Below, in pieces: positions 1 through 10,668 of a stretch of DNA of 64,000 bases. Under the pieces are notes generated by a model. The model was not told where the DNA came from, did no database searches, and was given only the letters and a program-made list of their open reading frames with translations. The stretch is from Pseudovirgaria hyperparasitica (taxonomy: Eukaryota; Ascomycota; Dothideomycetes; Acrospermales; Acrospermaceae). Position 1 is the stretch's first letter, and each line of letters begins with the position of its first letter. The position numbers and the translations under genes were made by a program. Location: contig NW_022985549.1 in NCBI RefSeq assembly GCF_010093815.1, positions 248,001 through 312,000 of the forward strand. The letters run 5' to 3'.

Positions 1-3000
1 TCTAGTCCGTGTTCGATCACTCTCGACACGTCCACTTCTTACTCTCTGCCCCTCTCTTGCCACTCTGGCCGTTTCTCCGCGATCTGCCCGCTCTGCCCGT
101 GTGGTGCTCGTCGGACTCGGCACATCGGCCTCTTGCATGCTTAGTTGCGCGAGGATAGGTGTGATTGATCTGTCGTCGCGTCTACTTCGTGGAGGAGATG
201 GAGGGGGGGCCATCGGTGAGTCTACCGGCTCTTCTCTTGCTGCCGAGGATGTCTCTGCGTTCTCTGGCGTGCGTGGTGGTTCACTTAGGTCCTCGTGCAG
301 ACGCTTATGATGCGACGCCCGTCGGTGCTTTGGGCGGATGACGTCTGAGTCTGCAGCGTATGAATCGCGCTCGCGGCGGCGCGAGGAGTTGGAGTCTCGA
401 CTTTCGAGGACGCGGGCTGTACTTGATGTTGTGCCTGGGCGTGAACGGGTTGTGATTGGAGGTGGCGGATCGGGCTTAGGAGGGCCGCGACCGAAGAGGC
501 TACCAAGGAAAGAGTTTCGGCGCTGCGTAGGAGGAGGGTTGGTTGGAACAGATTCAGAGAGGCGACGGGATCGCGAGTGTACGGGACGTGTCGTCGTAGT
601 AGGTTCAGACTCTTCAGCCTCTCTCCTCGCAGCGTCCTTTCCACGCCATGTTCCCTGAGCAGCGGCTTGCTCTGCTGCTTTTCTCTCCCTGCGTCGCCTC
701 CGTCGATCGGCCTCTTCCTGAGCGATGCTTGGGTCGAAGTCATCTTTGGCACGTATTTGGGCTTCCTTCTCTTCCAGCTCCTGCTTCTTGGCTGCAATCT
801 TGGCATCGATTTTTGCGAGCTTTGCGAGTCGTTTGCGTTCGATTTTGGCTTCTAGCTCTCGTTGATGGGCCTCTTCTTCAGCTATGCGTTGCTTCTCTTC
901 TTCGCGCTCGCGGCGGCGCTCTTCACGGCGTCGACGACGGCGCGCTTCGCGGGCTCTCTCATACTCTTCGTCTTCGAGCTGGAGCCTTCGGAGATCCTCA
1001 GCTTCTTTTACATCTCGCGCCCGGCGCTTCGACTCCTTTCGGGAGGATTCGCCGTGATGACGCTTGTCTTTGACCACTATAGACGCTACGGGGGGTGCTT
1101 TCACTCGATCTAGACCGGATTCGGGGTGTTTATCTCTGTGTCTACGCTCGTGTCTTGGTCTGTCACGTCCGCTCTTACCCGAGCTGTCGCCTGATGCAAA
1201 ACTTTCACGTCGACGGCGGTGTAATAGTTCACCGCTGCCTCGATGAGAATGTGAATGAGAATGTCGGCGAGAGCGCTTTGCTTCTTTGGCTTCAGAGACA
1301 TCTTGAGAGCGGATATCAACAGCATCAGGATGAATCTCTTCGGGAACGGGTTGAGGTGGCGGCACAATCTCAGGAATGGATCGTTCAAGGATAGGTGGTA
1401 GAGGAATAGTTCTCGGGAGCGGCGGAGGCGGTGATGGCACGGCTTGCTCTATTGGAGGCGGAGGCCCTGTACCATCTGATGAAGTACTTTGTTCCACGGT
1501 AGTGGCAGCAGCTTCTGCACTTGGTTCTCCAGGCGGCGCAATGGCATCAATCTGTGCCTCCTTGGAAACCTCGTCCTGTGGTGCCTCTACGTTTGTCGGC
1601 TGTGCAGGAGCACCCGTGTTTTGGTTCGGCTCATCTGCCTTTACTGCTTCTTCATTTGGCTCTTCCTTTGGTGGCTCTTCTTCCTTTGGTGGGTCTTCCT
1701 CCTTTGGTAGGTCTTCGCTAAGAGGCTCTTCCTTTGGGGGCTCTTCGGTTGAGGGCTCTTCGCTGGGAGGCTCTTCGCTAGGAGGCTCTTCGCTGGGAGG
1801 CTCTTCGCTGGGAGGCTCTTCCTTTGGGGGCTCTTCGGTTGAGGGCTCTTCGCTGGGAGGCTCTTCCTTTGGAGGCTCTTCGGTTGTGGGCTCTTCTATT
1901 GGTGGCTCTTCGGTTGGAGGCTCCTTGTTTGATGCTGGCTCTTCAGCTTTTGGCTCTTCAGACTTTGGCTCTTCTGCTTTTGGCTCTTCTGCTTTTGCGT
2001 CTTCTTCTTTTGGTTTCTCTCCTTCGTCCACTGGAGGCTGGTCCTCAGTTGTGGTCTCTGCTGGGGTTTGATCCGTTGGTTCTGCCTCCTTAGCAATTTC
2101 GTCCTCGGAGGGTCCCTCAGCCGGCTCATCCTTAGGAGATTCCTCCTCGGGTTTCTCTGCTTCTGCGGACTTGTCTTCAACAGCCGGACTGAGAGATGTC
2201 TCTTCGGCTGAAGGCTCAGCAGGTTTAACCACATCCATGTCACCTTGCGTCGTTTCACCATCGGCTTTGGATGACTCTTCCGTACCCTGCTCGGGCTCAC
2301 TTGAGGGTACGGTAGCTTCATTTATTGCTTCCGGCGACTCTGGTGTATCTTCTACAGGCTTAGAATCTTCTGCAGCGTCTGTTACGTCTTTGTTGTCGTC
2401 GCCATCATCAGCTGGCATGGCACTGGCTGCGCTTACTGATTCGGCTATAGTGCTTTCGCCTGGCGCTTCTTCACTGGGTGGGCTTTCTTCAGCGCTCTCG
2501 GCAGCGGCCGGCGGATCTGGGCTGCTTTCTTCACTCGCTGGTTGCTCCTTTGTTTCTTCAGATGTGGTAGCAGCCGGTTCATTGGGTGAGGTCTCACTTG
2601 CAGGAACTTCTGGTGCAGCAGGTGCATCTGTTTGTTCACCCTCAGTTTCTTCGTCAGTCCCAGGAGGAGTTTCGACAGGCGGTTGAGGCTCCTCTGGCTT
2701 TGGAACAGATGGCGATGATGATTCGGCTTCGGGAGCTGAAGACTCTTGTTGCTCCGGAGCAACGTCAGGTTTCGGCTCTTCGTCAGATGGGGGCTTTTCT
2801 GATCCAACCGGGTCTTCGGTGTCAGCAGTATTGTCTGGTGGGACGTCAGGAGGGCTTTCAGCAGAAGTAGTCACTTCAGCAGTTGGAGTAGACTGCTCTT
2901 CACTGGTCGCTGCCGCTCCTGTCTTATCCACTTCAGCAGCTGGCGCAGGTTGGTTTTCGGTAGTAGCTGGTTCGCCTGCTTCATCCGCTTCAGGCTCTTC

Positions 3001-6000
3001 ATGACTTTCACTCGCCGGTGAGCCAATCATTGCAGCAGCAAGATCAGCCACAGCAACAGGATCAATCGATTCAGCTGTGACACCTTCATTCTTCAGAGTT
3101 TCCTCGATAGCTCTTTTTGCATTTTCGGCTTTAAGTCGCTCTTCTTCCTCTTTGGCAGACATAGCGATAATGGCCAAATTAACGTCGTGGTCTATTTTCT
3201 CTTTGCTCTCGTCTTCGAGACCGTATGCCTCAAGAACTTCAGGTGGGAGATTGACCTTTTCGGGCTCAGGCGCAGTTTCTGCCTCTTTCTCTCCACTGCT
3301 TTCGCCAGTCTCATCTTCTTCGGTTGTGGGTGCGGACTCTTCAACAGGCTGTTCTGACTCTTGGGATTCAGAACCTGTTTCGACGGTTTCATCAGAAGCA
3401 GTGGTCTGATCAGGTTCAGAGGCGTTGTCCTTTTCACCAGAATTCTCAATGAGCGGTTCTTGGACGTTACACTCGGCTTCAGCAAGAGATTCGGCCACTG
3501 TTTCCTCTGAGGATGGTGCAGGGTCGCTAGGTGGATCTGCTGTAGCCTTCTCTTCTTCAGCGGGCTGATTAGTGTTCTCAACAGTATCAGCTGGCGTTTC
3601 CTTAGGAATATCATCGTTGATTGTAGGTTCAGCAGAGACATTGTCAGGCGGAATTGGAGTCTCTATAGTCTCTGAGGTATCAGCAGCGTCCTGGGCTTCT
3701 GAATTTTCCACAGCTTCTGGTTCCCTTGATGATTCTGAGTCTCCACTCGCAGACGGCGTTGGCTCTTTCGGATCCTCTGACACATCAGTAGCCTCTGGAG
3801 CGGCCGTAGCATCCCCACCTTCATTTTGAACTGGCTCTGGAGCTTCTGGAGTTTTTGAGGACTCCGATTCTTCACCTTGAGACGGTAATGGGGCGGCTGG
3901 AGTATCTGAAACTTCGGTCGCCTCTGGACTGTTGGTGGCATCTACACCCTGATCTAGATCTGACTCCGATGCTTCTAGGGCGTCGGGTGTTTCTAAAATC
4001 TCTGATAATTCCTCATCCTCCCTTCCAGGCGGCATTGGCGCTTCCGGAGGCACCTCTTGCGAAGTCTCATCTGCATGTGAATCACCATCGGTTTCCTCAG
4101 CACTAAAGTCGCTCTCCAGTGGTGACGGAGGCTCAGGCACCTCGGGTCTAAGGTCGATACTTTCGATATCTGAGCGGTCTAGAGGGTCAGCCTCGGCTTT
4201 GTCTTCCGGATTGCCTTCGAATTCTGTCTGGATAGGCTCAGGTGTGGATGGGACATCTTGAGGTGAGGGTGAAAGTGCATCGTCTGCAGCTAGCTCTTTG
4301 TCTGTGGTTGGTGGCTCAGCAGTCTCAGCAGTCTCAGCAGCCTCAGCAGCCTCAGTAACTTCAGTAGCCTCAGCAGTCTCAGCAGTCTCAGCAGCCTCAG
4401 CAGCCTCAGCAGTCTCAGCAGCCTCAGTAACTTCAGTAGCCTCAGTAACTTCAGTAGCCTCAGTAACTTCAGTAGCCTCAGTAGCCTCAGTAGCCTCAGT
4501 AACCTCAGCAGCATCTGCCGGATTCTCATCTGGGCTGACAGGCTCATCAGCACCGGCAGCAGTAGCACCTTCACCAACGTCGGCCTCTATTTCTTGTTGA
4601 GGCTCTTCAGTACCAGATTGCTCTGGTGCACTGCCGTCTTCAGGAGCTGACTCGGCCGGACCTTGAGCGTCGGCACTGGCTTCTCCTTGAGGCTCTGCTC
4701 CTGGAGCGTTGCTCTCTGCTTCTCCAGATTGTACTTCGACATTGGCGTTGGTTTCAGTAGCTGGTGAGTCTTGATCACCTTCAGGAACTGGAGGGCTAGG
4801 ATCGCCATCGCCCGTAGGCTCTACTATGGGTTCAGGAGGATTGCTTTCGGATGTATCCGGGCTGTCGTCCGACGATTGAGCATCGGGAGGGGCATCCTGC
4901 ACCTCTTCTGTGTTGGGTGACTCGTCAGTAGTAGCAGGCTCTCCACTTGATGCTGCTGCTGGGGCTTCTTCTGCCTTTGATTCGTCTGCAGCTGGGTCCT
5001 CTGTAGCCGGGTCCTCTGCAGCTGGGTCCTCTGCAGTTGGCTCCTCTGCAGCTGGGTCCTCTGCAGCTGGGTCCTCTGCGGCTGGGTCCTCTGCGGCTGG
5101 GTCCTCTGCGGCTGGGTCCTCTGCGGCTGGGTCCTCTGCAGCTGGGTCCTCTGTAGCTGGGTCCTCTGTAGCTGGGTCCTCTGTAGCTGGGTCCTCTGTC
5201 TTTGACACTTCAGTTTCTGGCTCTTCTGTCTTTGAGGTCTCGGGTAGAGTCTGATCTGCAGGAAGACTGTCCGTCACAGGAGGTAGTGTATCAACAGATG
5301 CCTCTTCACTTGATGATGGCTCTATAGCTGGAGGCTCATCATCGGGGGGTGCAGGTGTATCTACAGCTCCCACATCCCCTGACGGCTCTACTGGCCCTGC
5401 CTCAGGCTCACCCGCTTCAGCAACGGGTTCCTTGGCCGAAGCCTCAGCTTCCTGTTCTGGCGCTGTTTCAACGTCGTTAGACGCATCGTTTGAGACATCT
5501 GCCACCCCATCACTTGGACTGCCAGTCGGTTTGTCCTCATCCATGGATGTTGTTGATAGGGCATCTGCCGGTGGTGGACTTGGAGCTTGTGGTGGTACAT
5601 CGAGCTCAGCGTCACGTTTTGAGCTTGAGCTTGAGGATCTTCTACTTTTCTTTTTCTTCGAGGAGTCTTTTTTGGACTTCTTCTTTTCGGCCTCCAGCTC
5701 CTTCTTCGAGTTGTCTTTCTTTGCGGACTTGTGTGGCCGTATCATTGCCGGGGGCGGTTTCTTCTTCTCCTTCTCCTTGGACGACGATGATGATGCTGAT
5801 GACTTAGAGACGGTATCATCCTCCTTTTCAGGCGCCTTCGTGTTAGCTTCCTCCGTAGCTAGCTCGTCTGAAGCTTCTTTTGGCAGTGGCTTCGATTTCT
5901 TCAGTATCGGAGACGGTGGTGCCACTTTCGGTCTGACTTTTGCCAGCACCGGCGACGGGGGCGTAGTCTTCAATTTAGCCTTTGCGAGGATGGGTGAAGG

Positions 6001-7026
6001 CGGCGCTGCTGCTTTCTTAGCAGCCTCAGCCTCCATCCTGGCGGCCTCAGCTTCCTTCTTTTTCTTTTCCTTCTCAGCCCTGAGTTCAGCCCGTGTTGGT
6101 TGGTGAGGTCGGGTCATAACCGGAAGAGGTTTTTTCTTCTTCAACTTGAGCGCTGCGCCCTCTTTGGTGTCTGCAGAGAAGTGAACGCTCTTCTCGCCGT
6201 GATCTGTGGAAGATGTGTCGCCCGGCGGATCTGGGGCTGCAGGCGGGGGATCTGGTGCAGCGGGCGATGATTCTACTACTGGTGAAGGAGAAGGGGTGGG
6301 ATCGATTTGGGCAGTTGGAGGGGGAGATGACGCTGGAACAGGGGCTGGTGAAGGAGCTTCAGTCACAGGTGGGGGTGGAGGAGTATCGGTCACTGGCGGA
6401 GAAGGAGGACTCTCGACTACCGGCGCAGGAGCGCTAACATCAGACGGAGGTGATGCAACACTCTCAGGGGCTGGCTCTGGCTCCGGGACGAGAGCTGGTG
6501 GTTCTTCATTAGCAGGCTCTGTCGGTTGCGCCGGATCAGGAAGTGTCTCTTCCTTTTCGGGAGCTGGGGCTGGCGGTGCAGTTTCCTCCGCGGGTGCCGG
6601 CGCTGCTGGTGGTGGTGGTGGAGAAATAGTCTCTACTTCCGGCACAGGCACGGGAACTGGTGCAGGGTCAGGCTGGGCAGGCGGTGGGGGTTGTTCTATA
6701 TACATTGGTCAGAATGCGATGTACGCACTGCATATATGAGAAATTAGGGTTTCAAACATACCTTCTACAATCTCATTCTCAGGCTCAACTTGCTCATCTT
6801 CTTCGTCTTCGTGTTCAGAGGGTGGCTCTTGATAGTCGAAGGGATTGTAAGGCACCGCCATTCTCTTATAATTACCAGGAGATGATTCCTCTTGAAATTG
6901 GTAGAAGTAGTTGGCGGTATTCCCGTAATCCGGATACGCAGCCGGAGCTGGGGGCTGTGAATACATGTGTGGATCTCTCCATTGTGAGACGGATACACTT
7001 CCGTAGGATCGCAAGGGTCTAGCCAT
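1..7026 (-). CDS. Giant Pro/Glu-rich low-complexity repeat protein, partial (3' end outside window)
   Basis: Start ATG at 7026. Exon 1 is 6762-7026, a 66-bp intron (6696-6761, GT..AG with a CTGAC branch point) follows, and exon 2 is open from 6695 to the window edge, so at least 2,320 residues are encoded and the C terminus is missing. The N terminus has a Tyr/Pro-rich stretch, then PPPPP and PAPE-rich sequence, three PPSPILxK-type repeats (nt 5890-6010), and a Lys/Ser-rich basic block (nt 5630-5720). A very long acidic region follows, made of PAAED, TEA/EAT and EEPPKEEPPS repeats (nt 1600-5300). The part nearest the left edge (nt 1-1400) is strongly charged and coiled-coil-like, rich in Arg/Glu runs, with a His-Ser repeat at about nt 1240. 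No catalytic domain is visible. I do not recognise the family; an intrinsically disordered scaffold is only an inference. Antisense Gly/Ser-rich open frames here are shadows of its repeats. Confidence 0.8.
1641..1960 (-). repeat. In-frame EEPPKEEPPS-type repeats
   Basis: Tandem degenerate 15-nt units encode Glu-Glu-Pro-Pro-(Lys/Ser/Thr) inside the giant Pro/Glu-rich protein. Several neighbouring units are identical at the DNA level, which suggests recent slippage. Confidence 0.8.
4315..4512 (-). repeat. In-frame GCT-GAG-type minisatellite (Ala/Glu/Thr)
   Basis: The tract is made of CTCAGC/CTCAGT/TTCAGT hexamer-like units on the + strand. On the coding (-) strand they read as alternating Ala, Thr and Glu. 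The frame stays open throughout. Confidence 0.8.
4986..5200 (-). repeat. 15-bp tandem repeat encoding PA(A/T)ED
   Basis: About 14 near-identical 15-bp copies (+ strand unit GCTGGGTCCTCTGCA) encode Pro-Ala-(Ala/Thr)-Glu-Asp on the minus strand. Copy number is likely to vary between strains because the units are nearly identical and in frame. Confidence 0.88.
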
Positions 7027-8536
7027 GATATGAGGTTGCCCGAAGGGGCCGATACGTTGGAGTTGCTAAGGTTCACGGACTTCTTCGAAACTTGAAGATT
7101 GCTTTATGGATGTGGTAGAGCCGACGGTTTCTCCTGTCCATACTGAATGAGCACCTACGAATGGTCCGAGAGTGTACTAGACGTTAAGCGAAGAGTGCTA
7201 TGTGGGTTGATGCCATTTGTTAGAGTAGTGTCAGTTTGTGGTGCAGGCAGTAAGTCAAGTCAGCGAGTCGAGGACGACGTAGTCAGCGTATGACAGAGAG
7301 AGATGTAAGTAGGCCAAGTACAGTACGAGGGTAGACGGAAAGGTGTCCGGGGAAGTCGAGCAAGCTAAATGACGACAGAAGAACAATTGAAGAGATTGAG
7401 TATCACACTTGGATGCCGAATCGCATTGGGCTGCTGTCTAAGGGAACCATGACTGGCATTCGATGGGTCTAGCCGAGACGGGCATCATTGGAGCCACGTC
7501 AAACGGAACAGACACCAGACGCCAGGACGGGCAGGGCCGTGATGCAGAAGAAAAGAAAAGGCACGCAACGTGTGTGTTTCTAAGTTAGCCATGGTGGTTC
7601 ATCGAGTCCGACGGGCCGCATGATACGGCAAGTGACAGACAACGAAAACCCTGGTGCGATGCGTTGTACGGCAGCCACAGGTACAGTTTTGCGATATGTG
7701 CATGTGTGGTGATCGAGGATGGGTGTGGGGTCAAGGCTGCTGGCCAGGAGTACAGGGCCTCCATTGCTGCCAGCGATGCCCTTCGATGCTCACAGTCCTC
7801 AGTCAGAATACCAAGATCGAGGGCAAATGACATTGCGGGCATGCAGGAGGCCGAAGCGGACAAATGAGACTCACAATGGCGGGTGGAGGGGTGCGATGAG
7901 GATACACGAAGCAACAATTGATTGAAGAAATATGAAGTGAATGCTGCACAGAAGTGGGGAGGACTGACGTGGTGTCTGGCTTTGGCCAGAAATGGTCTAG
8001 CGCCGCCGTGTCCCGGAGGACTCCCGCGCTAATCTCGCCCCGGCCCGTAGAGGCAATCGAAACACACTTCGATATTGCTCTAAACAGCTTTGGGCTTTTT
8101 CTATATATATCATCAGGTGTGTCCATCTGCAGTATCTGATGTCTGACTCCCTTATATTTACTGCTAGTTATCTGAAATATCTGAAGATGATAAACTTGGT
8201 CTGCCATGAATTCGAGTGAGCGTTTCGTAGGTACTGGAGATCGTTAGCCTGCTATGGACCTACTAGTACACTTCAATTTTATGATGATCGAAAGAGTGGC
8301 ACCGGAAGTGTTGTAACGATAAGACTCTAATCCAGTAGCCCTGAAGGCTTGGAAAATGGGATTGATGAAACTTGGGTCGGCTTATCTGAACCGGATGTTG
8401 ACGGCAGCTCCACAGTCTTTTTATTAATTATGGTACGAATTATTTCGCAGTTAGTATATAACCATGTATATTTCCTGATCCTATTTGCAGTTCTATAAAG
8501 TCAATCCTCGAATCCTTGACTAATATCATCTTCAAC
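7027..8536. other. Intergenic region, two promoters
   Basis: This 1.5-kb stretch separates the divergent starts of the giant repeat protein (-) and the small secreted protein (+). Open frames inside are short, overlap on both strands and have no recognisable protein features. A TATA-like box for the right-hand gene is listed separately. Confidence 0.6.
8455..8461 (+). promoter_or_regulatory. TATA-like box for secreted protein gene
   Basis: TATATAA lies about 75 nt upstream of the ATG at 8537, a spacing that suits a fungal core promoter. Confidence 0.45.
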
Positions 8537-9205
8537 ATGCGTCTCATCGATCTCGCGCTCCCTGTCGCCCTCGCCTCCATTGCCCAAGCCAAGAAAAAGA
8601 GCATTTACTACTACCTGGACCATTCTTGTACCGACGGGTCTTTCGGTGCTTACGAATCTTGCGTCCACTGGGATGAGCGGTCGTGCTGCTATACCGAGCA
8701 CAAAGTAGCCTCAGCATCCATCAGTCTTCATACAGAAGACCAGACTGCGTACTTCTTCTCTAGCTCGAATCCCTACTGCTCGAGGCTAGTTTCTGTAAGC
8801 TAGAGACACTCAGATGAAGCTTAGACGATGTACTAATAGTCCAACCAGACAGTCCAAGGGCCAGGCAATCACTGCGTCAAATCTGAAGGGCTCGATGTGA
8901 TTAATGGTGTTGGCTGGGTCGATAACGCTGCCAAGGTTACACTAGGGGAGGGTGCCACAGAGGAGAGAAAGGCAAATCGGGTAGCAGAGTGCAGCACGTC
9001 TGTCAAGACCAGCGTCTTTGGACTTCGGATGGGAGATGGCGATCTAGAGATACAGGTCGAGAGTGTGGACTCGTACGAGCGGCTCTACAGGGACTTCCTA
9101 GGTCTCAGCATGACTCGTGTTGATATGCAAGCTTGGTTCATACGTAAGGGTGCTGTGTTTGTTGCGCAGGAACAAAACATGACTGTTTCTCTTGTTGATA
9201 AATAG
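8537..9205 (+). CDS. Small secreted cysteine-containing protein (effector-like)
   Basis: Two exons, 8537-8794 and 8849-9205, are separated by a 54-bp intron with a perfect TACTAAT branch sequence. The alternative acceptor four bases downstream would give an early stop. The product has 204 residues. The first 18 (MRLIDLALPVALASIAQA) form a clear signal peptide ending in an AQA cleavage site. The mature part has seven cysteines: five in the first exon, including a Cys-Cys pair near residue 54, and two in the second. No known domain is recognised and there is no membrane segment or GPI tail. Secretion is well supported; a role in host or environment interaction is inference. Confidence 0.75.
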
Positions 9206-9490
9206 AGTCGTCAAATGTTGATTGGAAACGGAACGGTACGATCGCAAGTTTGTTGGGTTTACTCGTCGTAAAACATGAGCCCCTAACCGTCAGTCAGACC
9301 GTCGCTTGTCTCTACTATGGTCCATATGCGACCAGCGCCCCAAAGAAGAATTGTGGATGTGAAGCTTTTCTGCGCCTCTGATCTTCGTCGTGACTGCCGT
9401 CCACTTCCCTAATTCAGCCTAGGTGTACATGGATTGCTGGATAGGATATCATCGAAGGCGAGACGTCATCCGCGAAAGGATCTCCATGGT

Positions 9491-10282
9491 TCAGCGTTGA
9501 ACGCAAAGATCACTCCTGATGACCCACTTTTCGCCCTGTATAACTTCTCGTCCTTCGTGAAGCATGCATTCGGCCCCGTGGCGATGGAGTAATGCCATGC
9601 CAGCCTCTAGTCCGACAACAACGGGCCCCACTGTTTGATTCTTGGCAGCTTTCGACTTTTTAGGCAGATCATCTTCAGGATAAAACACTGTCTCCCCTCC
9701 AATGCATCCTGTTGCAGGTGATGTCAGGTAGAGTAGCAAGGTCCATGTAGTACGAGCGGGTACCGAAGGTGTCCCAGGCAGGACGACATTGTTCGAGTCG
9801 TCGTAGTGTTGATCAAAGAACTGCCCTTTGCTGTACCGGTAGATCCGGATGTTTGGGTTGAGACCAACCACGTAGCCGCCCCAGAGTTTCTCCAGCCCAT
9901 CATCAGACAATGGTAGAGCGCCCTCCTGATTGACGCCCATAATGAGATTCCTCAAGGCTGTCTCGCACCATAGCCGCTCAGCAAATGCGGCGTCATCGAC
10001 CTGGAAGCGGTCGTTCACGCGCACTGCCTCTCCCTTCTTTGGTTTTCCAGGCGTAGTGACCATTGGTAGTGAGCTCAAGAAATTTACGTATTCTTTGCAA
10101 AGCTTCGAGCTAAAGAGATTCGACACAGTCAAGATCTGGTTTGGAACTAGTTCGTGAAGTCGGAGATCCACTTCCGGTAGCAATGGTTTGAAGGGCGGCC
10201 ATGAAGGGAGCTTCACGTCAGCTGTTGTAGCCCTCGCGGATGTCACTGAGGACTTTTCATTCTTTTTGCTTTTGGGAGCCAT
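9491..10282 (-). CDS. 2OG-Fe(II) dioxygenase, prolyl 4-hydroxylase-type
   Basis: Single exon, 263 residues from ATG 10282. The Lys/Ser-rich N terminus is followed by a P4Hc-type double-stranded beta-helix. The Fe(II) site is visible as the HxD of QHYDD and a distal His in MLHEGREV, and the stretch ending KWVIRSDLC fits the 2-oxoglutarate-binding strand. RIYRYSKGQFFDQHYD and the LLLYL strand are typical of the small fungal and bacterial family annotated as oxidoreductase, 2OG-Fe(II) family. The substrate is unknown; protein hydroxylation is inferred from the fold. It is divergent from the Fhl1-like gene and shares a 386-bp promoter with it. There is no sign that it belongs to a biosynthetic cluster. 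Confidence 0.85.
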   Translation of the reverse strand: MAPKSKKNEKSSVTSARATTADVKLPSWPPFKPLLPEVDLRLHELVPNQILTVSNLFSSKLCKEYVNFLSSLPMVTTPGKPKKGEAVRVNDRFQVDDAAFAERLWCETALRNLIMGVNQEGALPLSDDGLEKLWGGYVVGLNPNIRIYRYSKGQFFDQHYDDSNNVVLPGTPSVPARTTWTLLLYLTSPATGCIGGETVFYPEDDLPKKSKAAKNQTVGPVVVGLEAGMALLHRHGAECMLHEGREVIQGEKWVIRSDLCVQR

Positions 10283-10668
10283 TGTTGACGGCAATACCAG
10301 TATTCAGGCGAAACAGTCCTTGAGTCTAAGACTGTTGCCTGAGCGACTCCGTCAGTCATAAAGCCTCGATATCCTTTAGTCGCTCATATCGGAAGCAGTA
10401 GGCATGAAGTGAACCACGGTTTTCAACACAGACTGGAGGGATTCTGTCATATAGTTTGCGCGTGGACTCAGGTCAGAGATTTACTCACCTTTACATACAC
10501 ACTCGTCTCCAATATGAGCCAACTGTACATGCCCTTTTCCTTGCGACAAAAACCGACAAACTTGCTCGACGGCACTTCACACTTCACCGACAGTCCCACT
10601 GGGGTAATCAAAAGCGCTAGGAGACGTTGGCTAGCGTCCGTGCACACTGCCAAGCTTTTCGAGCCAGC
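10283..10668. promoter_or_regulatory. Bidirectional promoter, 2OG oxygenase / Fhl1-like
   Basis: This 386-bp gap separates two divergent start codons. It holds no credible gene. CT-rich stretches and a run of short ATG-initiated frames upstream of 10669 suggest a transcribed 5' UTR for the forkhead gene. Confidence 0.6.

Noticed and set aside
1376-2071. Gly/Ser-rich long open frame on the + strand (also 2171-2686, 4910-5254, 6206-6739)
   Set aside because: Each is antisense to the repeats of the giant minus-strand protein. The frames exist only because the repeats are periodic, and no initiation or splice support is seen.
4986-5200. CRISPR-like regular repeat
   Set aside because: The unit is 15 bp without spacers and codes in frame for PA(A/T)ED; it is a coding minisatellite in a eukaryote.
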